From assembly GCF_963678975.1 (NCBI RefSeq), contig NC_089272.1:57234713-57298712 (forward strand): DNA of 64,000 bases, in the 5' to 3' direction. The position numbers and the translations under genes were made by a program. This DNA is from Dysidea avara. Taxonomy: Eukaryota > Porifera > Demospongiae > Dictyoceratida > Dysideidae. Below the pieces are notes generated by a model. The model was not told the DNA's origin and ran no database searches. It saw only the letters and a list, made by a program, of their open reading frames with translations. Below, in pieces: positions 36,755-47,410 of this stretch (position 1 is its first letter; the number at the start of each line of letters is the position of its first letter).

Positions 36755-38850
36755 ATTATTATTTTATTATTATTAATTAGCAAAGCCCACCAGGGGCAAC
36801 ACGCTAATGTGCATTACAAATCACAAATTGTTTAGCTTATCTATAATGTTCTTAAAAGTGTCAAGGTTAATTGTGTCAATGTTGTCAATTTTCAAGTTAT
36901 TCCAATCAATAATTGTTCTTGGCAGAAAAGAATACTTATATAAATCAATTCTGGATTGCAGCTGTGCAAATTTGAGGGGATTATTGGCACGAGTATATGA
37001 TACAGGGGTTGGCTGGGGTAAACAATGGTTTGGTAGCACCAGTAAGTTTCTTACAATCTTGAATAATAATATAAGTCTAGCATTCCTTCTCCTACTTTTT
37101 AAACTTGGCCATTGAAGGTAATTAAGCATATCTGTAATACTGTGTTGTTGACTGGATCTGTGCCATGGTTTATTAAGAACAAATCTTGCAGCTCGGTGTT
37201 GGATCATTTCTAATTTGCTAACTGTTATTATTATTATTAATTAGCAAAGCCCACCAGGGGCAACACGCTAATGTGCATTACAAATCACAAATTGCTTAGC
37301 TTATTTATAGTGTTCTTAAAAGTGTCAAGGTTAATTGTGTCAATGTTGTCAATTTTCAAGTTATTCCAATCAATAATTGTTCTTGGCAGAAAAGAATACT
37401 TATATAAATCAATTCTGGATTGCAGTTGTGCAAATTTGAGGGGATTATTGGCACGAGTATATGATACAGGGGTTGGCTGGGGTAAACAATGATTTGGTAG
37501 CACCAGTAAGTTTCTTACAATCTTGAATAATAATATAAGTCTAGCATTCCTTCTCCTACTTTTTAAACTTGGCCATTGAAGGTAATTAAGCATATCTGTA
37601 ATACTGTGTTGTTGACTGGATCTGTGCCATGGTTTATTAAGAACAAATCTTGCAGCTCGGTGTTGGATCATTTCTAATTTGCTAACTGTTGTTTGGTGAT
37701 AAGGATCCCAGATGGCTGAGCAGTATTCAATAGAAGGTAACAATAATTGTTTGTATAAGTGTTCTTTGATTTGTATTGGGGCATTATATAAATTCCTTTT
37801 CAGAAATCCAAGAAGACGGTTTGCCTTTCCACAAATATAGTTAACATGAGGTTCCCATAATAGTGTATGATGGAGGCGGATACCAAGATAGGTCTGCTCT
37901 GATACAATATTCAATGGAATATTAGACATTTTATATGTAAAAGTGCTTTTACTGTGGTGGGTTGTAAATTGTAAAATATTGCATTTGGGAATGTTAAATT
38001 CCATCAGCCAGTTGCTAGCCCATTGTGTTAAGGAATCTAAGTCATTTTGCAGTATTCTGTGATCGTTGGGTGTAGCTATAGTTTTAAAGAGTAGAATGTT
38101 GTCAGCAAATAATCTAATTTCACTCTTGATGTTTGATACAATATCGTTAATGTAAATTAGGAACAACACAGGACCAAGTACGGAACCTTGTGGAACACCA
38201 GATGTAACTTGACATGTAGAAGATCTAGAGCCTTCTACTACAACCTGTTGGGTACGACCATGAAGGAAGGACTCTAGCCACTGTAAGACAGTTCCTCTTA
38301 TACCATAGTAATTTAATTTGTAGAGAAGTCTAGAATGAGCTACTCTGTCGAACGCTTTAGAAAAGTCTAATATAGCAGCATCAACTTGCAGGTTCCTGTC
38401 AATATCTTTTGCAATGTCATTAACAGTAATGAGTAGTTGAGTCTCACAGGAATGTTTTGATCTAAATCCAAACTGGTTGTCTGAAAGAATATTGTGGTCC
38501 TCCAAATGCTTCATAATTTGACTCACGATGATATGCTCCGTTGTTTTACAAACTACTGAGGTGAGTGAGATAGAACGGTAGTTGCCTGGGTGAGCTTTGG
38601 AACCTTTTTTAAATATTGGGGTGACATAGGCATGCTTCCATTGTAATGGGACTTCACCAGATTCTAGTGATTGTTTGAAAATATGAGTTAGAATGGGAGA
38701 TAATTCGGCAGCTGTGGCCTTCAGTACATACGGATGCAAGGAGTCAGGTCCTGGGGATTTGGATGTGTCACAGGTACTTAACAAGTTGTAGACTCCTTGT
38801 TCGGTAATCTCAAATGTAGGTAAAGATGGAAATAAGGATGGACCTTTGTC
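36755..38850 (-). mobile_element. 5'-truncated CR1/L2-like LINE with duplicated 3' end
   Basis: It is flanked by a 7-bp target duplication AGGGTAT (36748-36754 and 38851-38857) within the hAT element. The 3' end (low coordinate) is an (ATT)n tail. The last 470 bp occur twice in tandem: 36755-37226 and 37227-37692, each ending in the same tail. This suggests a second 5'-truncated copy inserted or templated at the tail of the first. The unrelated-looking start at 38850 is a typical 5' truncation. Confidence 0.88.
37285..38850 (-). pseudogene. LINE reverse transcriptase, inactive (FADN)
   Basis: The open frame of about 520 codons runs from the truncation point to a stop at 37285. Non-LTR RT motifs are in order: SKSPGPDSLHPYVLK, PIFKKG with NYRSISLTS, QFGFRSKHSCETQLL, AAILDFSKAFDRV, SGVPQGSVLGPVLFLIYIND, then FADNILLF. 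The second catalytic aspartate of the FADD box is asparagine, which should abolish polymerisation. The C-terminal part (YLGIRL, IEYCSAIWDP, the AARFVLN segment) is typical of the CR1/L2/Jockey group. No endonuclease domain remains. Confidence 0.88.
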
Positions 38851-39093
38851 AGGGTATCTATGGTGAGGGGTAGCTATTGTCAGTAGGTGATTACCTTTTT
38901 TTTCTTTTGGTCTTCAACCTATAGCTAAGCTGAAGTTGCAATATTTACTCAACACGAATCGAACGCTCAAAACGTAGTCTCGCTCGCTCGAGACTAGCCG
39001 AAACATAGCTCTTATCGCACGCCTCGGCTTTAATTAATCCGGATTGCTATCCGGGTCAGTGGGTCATCCGGGTCAGCAGTAGTGACCCGGGGC

Positions 39094-40790
39094 TGCACTT
39101 GTATAATAACTAGAGTTATAAGTTCATGTCAGTAGAGCAATCCCCTGACAGCTAAATTGTTATTTATTATTATTATTAGCACTTTACAGTGACCAGCACT
39201 GAAGGTCTGACAGCAACATGTGCTGCAGCCTTATAGGATTACCTAACCTAATTTCAAGGACTTAGACCTAGTGACTTGACTTACTGACCGATAAGGTGTA
39301 ACAGAAAAGGGGCCAAAGTAAGGAAAAAAATCCCTCCAACCCCAGGATTCGAACTGCAGGTCACCCAATGTCTAGTCGGGGCCACACTCAGTCTTCCTCC
39401 AGGAGGCATGGATTAAACCAGGACCAACTTTGAACGGTACACTGAAATTGGTAGCTAACCGGACAGATTTTGATCAGGCCGGACCAGTTTTGGATGCCAA
39501 AAAGGTCCCAGTGACCGGACAGAAATTTCCGGACCAATTTTTTCGTTACATATGGAAGAATTCAATACAAAAAAATGACAGACTGCTTTATTAGAGTGTT
39601 TGAAAATCTTTCTGTCATATAACAGAGATAGCCATACTGAGAGATGATTGATGTATACAAAAATCTTTAGTTGTTGATCAGTTGCCTATTTAACCAATGA
39701 AATCCCTACAAGTGCAAATTATATTCATATGGCAATATGCAACAGTAAGCCTTTTCTATGTCGCATTAATTTTCTTTAACATGATTCATTATTGAAGGGA
39801 ATTCATTAGCTCATACAGTGCACATAATAATTGTCTTCAAGGCAAACCCTTCAATTTTTCTTCAAGTGATCACTGTTTACTGTAAACAAATTAAATCCAA
39901 ACCTGGCCGACTGCTTTATTAGAGAACTTCAAAATAATTGTTATTGTATATCAGAAACAATTGTACTTAAAGTCAGTTGCTCTGTATTGCCTTCTTTAGT
40001 GGTCAGCTACTTACTTATTCAGATAATGAAATCCTTACAACTGTTAAGTATATTCATAACACTCAATGAGACAGGTATGACATATTTGGTTTCTTAAATG
40101 TTATTCATTATTAAAGCAAATTCATAGGTCCATATGATGTATATAGCACTTTACAAAGTGTCTATACACACAAACATTCTGAATGTGTTATGTATATCAA
40201 CGAAATCCATGAAGACTGTATTTACATACTCTAATAGAACATTCACTGATGTCGCAAAATTGTTTCCATATGTTACAGGACTAAACAGAAATAAAATTGT
40301 AGGCGCTTTTGTGTTTAATACAGTGAATGGCTTTACATGAAGTTGCGGTGGACTGGTGGTGCCACAAGAGACAGTACCGTTGTGTGATGGTTGTATGACT
40401 TCTCGTATGAAAGGTATGTATTTCTGCGTGTGCATGTATATATAGCTAGTTTTGGTTGATTGTTTCGACCTGAGCTACTCGGCCCCAAAAGGGGGAGCCA
40501 AAAATCATGAGCGTGGGGGCCATGACTCCTACCCCGGGTTCCTACGCTCCTATGTAGAATAATCAGGTATCATTATAAACTACTCTAATAAAACAATCAC
40601 TCCTCATACGAAGATCTCTTTAACCCATACATTATAGTGTATAGAAACAATGCACCCACCTTCCTAATCGATACCAAAACACATTAATAGTCATCATAGT
40701 GTAGGTGTACAATTAAAAATGAAGTGCAGCTACACTGAATGGTTTAATTAATAAATTACGAACAGTTTCTGATTGACTCAAAAGAGTTAA
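39094..40790. other. Gene-free stretch with CTCTATTAGAG motifs
   Basis: The dispersed motif occurs near 39581, 39909 and (inverted) 40581. The 39178-39235 block matches 1410-1475 inverted. Open frames here have no coding support. Confidence 0.4.
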
Positions 40791-40797
40791 CCCATTC

Positions 40798-41046
40798 TCA
40801 AAGTCCAAAGAATACTGATGGACGCTCTTCTGCAAACTTCAAAATACAATTACCCCAGTTATTAGCATCTACTTTGCTGTGATTCCTCTCCAATCTTCTT
40901 TTATATACAGCTAAAAGGTCACAATATGTGACTGGATTTTGGAAAAACGATCCAAATCGCACATTAGAAGTTTCGAGATAAACGGTTTTAAAGAATTGAA
41001 GCCAGCATAACTCTCCAAGGATAGCAAGCACGCGTATGAAATTCAC
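40798..41046 (-). CDS. Unclassified short open frame, possibly a last exon
   Basis: About 80 codons with balanced composition, including NPVTYCDLLAVYKRRLERN and NNWGNCILKFAEERPSVFFG, then a stop. The composition looks more protein-like than its neighbours, but I recognise no family and cannot define an acceptor or an upstream exon convincingly. It could be a decayed transposon frame. Confidence 0.25.
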   Translation of the reverse strand: MNFIRVLAILGELCWLQFFKTVYLETSNVRFGSFFQNPVTYCDLLAVYKRRLERNHSKVDANNWGNCILKFAEERPSVFFGL

Positions 41047-41177
41047 ACAAAAGATGCATCAATCTGTTACCTTTCAAGCCACTTCCAGTACCTGTAGCTG
41101 CTTGTACAGTTTCCCGCCAAATAAGATAGAAAATCTGAGCAGTTGGACGAGCGAAGTAGTATCACGAGTGCTCACAA

Positions 41178-41352
41178 AGGGGTGGAGGCTGGGGGGTGGA
41201 GGCTGGGGGGTGGAGGCTGGGGGGTGGAGGCTGGGGGGTGGAGGCTGGGGGGTGGAGGCTGGGGGGTGGAGGCTGGGGGGTGGAGGCTGGGGGGTGGAGG
41301 CTGGGGGGTGGAGGCTGGGGGGTGGAGGCTGGGGGGTGGAGGCTGGGGGGTG
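41178..41352. repeat. G-rich 14-bp minisatellite
   Basis: The unit GAGGCTGGGGGGTG repeats about 12 times without interruption. Runs of six G every 14 bp give strong G-quadruplex potential on the plus strand. Confidence 0.95.
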
Positions 41353-41367
41353 GCGGGGAGGGCAAAA

Positions 41368-41808
41368 GATAGGCCTCAAAATGGAGGCAGACCACGATTG
41401 GAGTCCAGACACGAGATGACAGGGCTGTGCTGGCTCCTTAGTGGCTGATATGTAGCAAAATCTACAGAGAACACGTCTGGCCAACATTATAAGGCTGTCC
41501 ACCAGTAAACCACTGATAGGCCTCAAAATGGAGGCAGACCACGATTGGAGTCCAGACACGAGATGACAGGGCTGTGCTGGCTCCTTAGTGGCTGATATGT
41601 AGCAAAATCTACAGAGAACACGTCTGGCCAACATTATAAGGCTGTCCACCAGTAAACCACTGATAGGCCTCAAAATGGAGGCAGACCACGATTGGAGTCC
41701 AGACACGAGATGACAGGGCTGTGCTGGCTCCTTAGTGGCTGATATGTAGCAAAATCTACAGAGAACACGTCTGGCCAACATTATAAGGCTGTCCACCAGT
41801 AAACCACT
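41368..41808. repeat. Three tandem 147-bp repeats
   Basis: Units start at 41368, 41515 and 41662 with 'gataggcctcaaaatggag' and are essentially identical. 147 is divisible by 3, so the minus strand stays open across all three and the neighbouring 14-bp array. This explains a 263-codon frame that I regard as non-genic. A diverged relative lies at about 56385-56730. Confidence 0.92.
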
Positions 41809-42084
41809 GATTCTTGCCAGGCCAGGTCCTTCACAAGGCCTGAAACCGCCATTTGGGTACTCCACACCACCCAGAAAAGACGTCTATTAAAACCAGCCTC
41901 GTGTAGTTTGAGTAGTGCTGAGGGTCAAAACTTGTAGTACGATAGTGTAGCTATCCACTGGTGGTGTTAGTTTGATTTTGCCTTATGTGCGATTTGGTTC
42001 GGTTCTGTAAAATCTGGTCACATATTATAAATATACATTTAATTTAACTACTATAGTTAATTGTCATACTGGTTGTATTCATAG

Positions 42085-42790
42085 TTCTCCACAGATTTTC
42101 ATTTGAAATCCCCCTCCAAAACCATGGCTGTAAAAAAGGCACGTCCTAGAAAAGACCTGATATTTGGTGTGGCCAAGAATGAAGGTCAATATACAACTAA
42201 CAACAATAATATTTACAAAGATCATTAACATTGGTCCTTATCATAGACTCATGCAATGTTGCTACATTCCTAGTGGATTACTTTGAACTCTAATTGGCTA
42301 GTATTTTGGCCACCTTTTTTCCTAGTCTTGCGTGGCCAGACCCACTCTTCGCGCGGCGCTTATTGATTGATAATTATAACTGCTTTCGGGTGGCCAGACC
42401 CACTCTTCGTGCAGCGCTTATTGATTTATAATTATGAACGCCTAGCCATAAGCGGTTATAATTATCAATCAATGAGCACCATGTGAAGAGTGGGTCTGGC
42501 CATGCAGACTACTACTTTTTTCCCTATGTGAAAAAGGCGGCCAAATTACTAGCCAATTAGAGTTCAACTAGGAATGTAGCAAGACTGCAATACTGCATGA
42601 GTCAATGATAAGGACCAGTGTTAATGATCTTTGTATTATTGTTGTTGACATTCATTCTTGGCCTCACCAGATGTCAGCTCTTTTAATTGCCAGTCACTTT
42701 TACTTTGGATGTGCCCTTTTTTACAGCCATGCATGTTTTTGGAGGGGGATTGTACTTCACATGGATGGAAATGTCGACTGTGGTTTTCAG
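42085..42790. mobile_element. Large foldback element with nested palindrome
   Basis: The left arm (42085-42330) and right arm (about 42495-42775) are inverted copies. Matching blocks are 'ccccctccaaaa' with 'tttttggaggggga', 'aacattggtccttatcat' with 'atgataaggaccagtgtt', and 'ctctaattggctagta' with 'tactagccaattagag'. The spacer is itself palindromic ('gtggccagacccactcttc' with 'gaagagtgggtctggcc'). The open frame at 42605-42793 lies in the right arm and is not a gene. Confidence 0.75.
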
Positions 42791-43482
42791 TAATCATTTG
42801 CATTCATCAAACATGATCCAATTATGTTGAACCTTTGCAAGTGAGATAAGTGCATGTGTAGTGAGGTTGTTGGGCCTGCCCCACATATTTATATCCTTGA
42901 AATCCCTGTAAAGATTGAGATAGCTATATACTCTAATAGAACAGTCACATACGTGCAACAAAAATATAAAAATTCTAGTGTGTGTGTGTGTGTGTGCGTG
43001 CATGTGTGCGTGTGTGTTAGTACAGTCTTCTTGTGTTGTTTCAGCTTTCAATTGTTGACTTAGTTACATGTAATAATTACTCTAATAATTATTTACAAAT
43101 TAATCAAAGGTGGTGGTCAACTAGCTGCTGCTCACTATATTCCTGCAATGGTGCTAGCTGTATTAAATTATACTTGGTTGCCAGGTAATTACAGTTGGTC
43201 TAGGTAGTTAGCTGTTTGTGATGTCATCTAGACCACCCACTGGCAAATTTCTTATGCTATAGCTACACATTTAAAATGATTTGAGTATTTCTAATTGTTG
43301 CTACAGGAGAACTTTAGTTCCTCACTCTTCCTCTTGCATGATGATTCCTAATTGCAACACTTCACTTCACTGTTTCAGCTCCGCAATTGGATAATAACTA
43401 TAGCTATATAGCTAACTAAAAGCATGAACTGGTCCAATTAGCTATACCATTTACAATAATGACATTTAGGCCTGAGTCAAAT

Positions 43483-43909
43483 ATGCTCAAAATTTTGCCC
43501 AAGATACGTTCAGAATTTTTACCTATTGTGCTCTTCAGTGTTCCCATTGTGCCTGCATTATGCTGGTTAATAACATTTCTTATAATAATCTTGGAACATT
43601 TTAATCAGTGAATGTTCTATTAGAGTATTTCACACTACAAAGTGACTGTTCTATTAGAGAGTGTTGATAGAGCAGTCAATGGAAAATGCAAACTGCAAAA
43701 GAGCACTCAAATTCAGCTCCTTAGGTTGATACTGTCTAATAGAACAGTCACTTTGTAGTGAAATGCTCTAATAGAGCATTCACTGATTAAAATGTTGCAA
43801 GATAATTGTAAGAAATGTTATTAACCAGCATAATGCAAGCATGATGGGAACACTGAAGAGCATAATAGGTGAAAATTCTGAAAGCATCTTGGGAAAAATT
43901 TTGAACATA
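43483..43909. mobile_element. Foldback element carrying four CTCTATTAGAG motifs
   Basis: The arms are inverted copies from 'atgctcaaaattttgccc' at the left to 'gggaaaaattttgaacat' at the right. Each arm holds two copies of the dispersed motif (near 43613 and 43647, and near 43729 and 43770), paired symmetrically about the centre at about 43690. Confidence 0.75.
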
Positions 43910-46727
43910 GGGAATAGCGATCTATTTTCAAGGAATTAACCTCCACAGTTTGAAATATCCACCTAATATGGTAGCATTATACTGGCATAGCACTCAAGCC
44001 TTGGCATATTAATTTTGATGCAGGCCTTTAGATATTATTTCACACAATATGCCTTACCAAATGACAAGCATACCGCTATTTCTTTTTGTTTTAGCAGTTT
44101 ATTTATTTACCATTACTGTACAACTTCAAGATGAAGATGGCATACAGATAAATCACAAAATGTTTTAAAAAAACATTAAATTAACATTACAGTGCATTAG
44201 TGCATTATTACAGAACATTAAATAAGTCATTACAGTAACCATAAGTAAACAATGTTTGATTTAAATGAGTTTTGAATCTTTTACTGCAAGGAGTTTATTC
44301 CAGAGTTGTAAAAAAGGATTGAGCTTTTTTACACCATAAAGGAACTAAGTTACTTAAATGAAAATTTCTTGTCCTTGAAGGTAACTAACAGATATTTAGC
44401 CAAGTGTATTAGCTATATGATTTTGAGTCTTTTAATAAACAAATCCAAGGGCAGCTGAAGAAATTTTGGTGACAGGTTTCCAAATAATTATTTTGTTGCA
44501 TGCACACTTAATCTAGGGGGGTCTGGGGCATGCTCCCCCAGGAAATCAGGGGCGGATAGACTAGGATTTTTCCAAAGAGGGGCTAAGCTGGACAAGGACA
44601 TGTGTTACTAATGAAACAATTTGTAATGCCAAGAGTTACCGTAATTCACTTTATTTCGTGCAAAAAATTTTCGTGATAATTTTCATGTAAAAATATTAAA
44701 TTTTTTATGCGAATGACTGCTCTATTAGAGTAGTTCAATCTTATGCAAAGAAAATCCGTGTAAGAAATTTTCGTACAAGTCCTTGCACACGAAAATTGTT
44801 TTACAATGATAAAAAAAGCTAATTACGGTATTGTGAATGTGGAGTGTTCATGTGCAGTTAAATTATGTGGAAAAAAAATAATTCACACACAAGCATGCGA
44901 ACCTGGGGGCATGCTCCCCCAGAAAATTTTGAAAGTTCTTAAGATGGAATTTGAGAGCATTTTCAGTAGCTTTTAAACCAATGTCTAAAACTGATTCTCA
45001 TATGAACATCATGATCTTTTCTTGGATGTATGCCAGCTCCTTCTTAGTCATCTTCTAATGGAAACAGGGGTATGTAAGTAAAAGGTGGTATTGATGCTTT
45101 TCAAAATTAGACACTCTGTAGCTAGAGATACATCTTGCTAACAAACACCTGACCCATGGGCTGGCTATGTACTAGTAGCTATAGTATGCATTTGTGCTTC
45201 ACTGGTACGGAGTGCATTCTTCTGCCTCTTGTTTAAAGCAAGTACTATGCTTTCTGAAATCGCTGGACAATCAAGACTAACCTAACTACATCTGCAAAAT
45301 CACATGGGGTCATATCAGAAGGCACCTGGTACAGTATACAATAGAGCCTCAAAATCACATGGGGTCATATCAGAAGGCACCTGGTACAGTATACAATAGG
45401 GCCTCAATAAATTATACTACAGCTACCTAATCAGACTGTTTACTAAATGGCTGAGTTGGTAGCTGTGAATTTCATAGTCATGAGTATAAGCTCTGGCCAA
45501 ATTGAGCCAACTACCATTTTGAAACCATATAATTCTCTTAAAACGATCATAAATTGATTAAGAATTACCTATAATAGTCATAGTAGAAAGTACTGCAGTT
45601 ATCTGAATAAGACAAAACCCATAATTAACACTTTTGTAACTATGGAGATGCAACCTGCAATCAAACTATTTCTTGAAGACTTCTTGAGGAAAACGGAGCA
45701 TCCCCTTGTCTGGAGCAGTGTTAAACAATAAGTATAGTTATATAAGCATCATTTGTATTGCTAATTTCTCTGCTTTTGATTAAGGTTAGACTATTTTCAC
45801 TGGTACAGGCAAACTAAATAACTTTAAAAAATGCAAATTAATGTGATTAGGGTAGTTGACTGCTTTATTAGAGTATTTTGATCTGAACCTTTGATGCCTT
45901 TGCAAATCAATGCAAAATCAATTTTAATTGCCTAAATATACTTGACCAGTTTCTGGAAATCTCAGAAACCCCCTGGATTCACCCCTGAAATCTGGTAGCT
46001 AAGTATATAGCTCTATTAATATAGCTTAAGGCAAGGCCAAGTGCTACATTAATACTGAGGCCAAGAAAACAAGTTTTGAAAGTATAATTCATTCGACTGT
46101 TTTATTAGAATAAATGACTGTTCTGTTAACATATTTATCTTGGTTCTGTACAGGGATATGTGGAGCAGGCTACCTCATCACACACGCATTTATCTCACCA
46201 CAAAGATTCCAGGGATCATGTTTTGATGAATGCAAATGATTATTATACTGAGAACCACAATCGATATTTCCATTTATGTGAAGTGCAATATTTAGAACAA
46301 TGCGAAGTCCATTAGGGGTTCTAAATTATTTGTAATAAGTTTTCTTCTTGATACTTTCATGGAATTAATGAGTTCTGTGTAAAATACACAGTAAGAAGTA
46401 TTTTATTTGCTGTGTTCTGGCATTGCCAATAAGCCTGTGCCGATTATGCCAGTACAATTTGGGACATAATAAGTAGCCAAGGCATTGAGTATAATGCCAA
46501 CATAACGGGCACAATTTTTGTCCATTGGTTATCAGCGAAGCAAAAACTCTGCATATTTTGCATGATGCAGAATGGGATAGTGAGCAAACTCAGGTTTACA
46601 GCTACTTGTGAAAAGATTAAACGATCAACATACTCTAATAGAACAGTCACCACCCATGTTGAAATATCCTAATAGAACATTCACAGATACATACATTAGA
46701 TATTCTAATAGATCAGTCAACACACAA
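43910..46727. other. Gene-free stretch with simple repeats
   Basis: A 54-bp unit is tandemly duplicated at 45299-45400 ('catggggtcatatcagaagg'). The palindromic phrase 'ggggcatgctccccca' occurs twice (44525 and 44908). Copies of the CTCTATTAGAG motif lie near 44708, 45860, 46096, 46630, 46669 and 46703. No exon is supportable. Confidence 0.45.
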
Positions 46728-47410
46728 TCTATATATATAAAGCTGAAAAGCTGTCTGTCTGTCTGTCTGTCTGACGGTCACGCTGCTTACTCACCAGACT
46801 TGGCGCGAATCGACATAGTCTGTGCTGATAATGAAGCGCTCATCATCCGCCTACTCTAAGATTGTTATCACGAGTTCACGCGTGCTTCCGTTCGGTCTCT
46901 ACAGCGCGTAGAAGGCCAAGGTGTAGAGAAAACTTGAGCAACATTCCTTTGAAAACCACAGCACATACTGTTCAAGTGGTAGAACGCCTGACTAGCGTGT
47001 AAGAGGTCGTGGGTTCAAATCCACGTGTTGACAGATTTTTTTTCTTTCTACTCAGTACCTTTTTGCGAACGCCTTTTTAAAACACGACTTTTAGCTCATC
47101 ATATCTTGGCATGCAAAGCGCGTATCGAGGCGGGACCTTAGCGAAATTAAACGCCCATCATCTGGCAACTCGAGTGTTGTTGTAGCAAATCAATACGTGC
47201 TTTTGTTCGCTCTTTATAGGGCGATGAAGGCACTGGTGTAGGGAAGGATCACTGAAAAGTTGAGCTACATTCCTGTCAAAACCACTGATAAACAACTGTG
47301 GCGATTTGTGCACCTCCCTTAACCCCAAGTTATTATAACCAGCCAGGGTTCAATCCCCGCCTAGGTCATAACTTTTTTTTTTCACTTTTGGGACCTTTTT
47401 GATGCACCTT
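46728..47410 (+). mobile_element. Helitron- or SINE-like dimer with two Pol III box-B-like sites
   Basis: It starts TCTATATATATAAAGCTGAA after an A, followed by (GTCT)n, which resembles the 5' end of many invertebrate Helitrons. The body is two diverged units of about 310 bp. Both contain 'tgtaggga' or 'tgtagaga' and 'acattcct' before a tRNA-like part. Unit 1 has TGTTCAAGTGG (46969) and GGTTCAAATCC (47012), spaced like boxes A and B. Unit 2 keeps GGTTCAATCCC (47347). Each ends in a T-run and a 'cctttttg' tail. The TpsiC stem in unit 1 is imperfect, so this is not a functional tRNA. Confidence 0.5.

Larger units (their letters stand above)
36527..39093. mobile_element. GGGTC-rich hAT-like element split by a LINE
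   Basis: 36527-36754 and 38851-39093 match the two halves of 31938-32458 almost completely ('gccacgcccacttatcgc', 'acgaatcgaacgctcaaaa', 'agtagtgacccgg'). Both outer termini are missing or altered, so the copy is truncated at each end. The halves are separated by the LINE insertion. Confidence 0.85.

Noticed and set aside
41074-41865. 263-codon minus-strand frame with three 49-residue repeats and a Pro-rich part
   Set aside because: It spans two tandem repeats whose unit lengths keep the frame open. The peptide has no domain and a diverged relative of the DNA repeat at 56.4 kb is not open.
46969-47035. tRNA gene
   Set aside because: Box A/B-like sequences have the right spacing, but the TpsiC stem is shifted with an 8-nt loop and no acceptor stem closes. 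Treated as part of a repeat.
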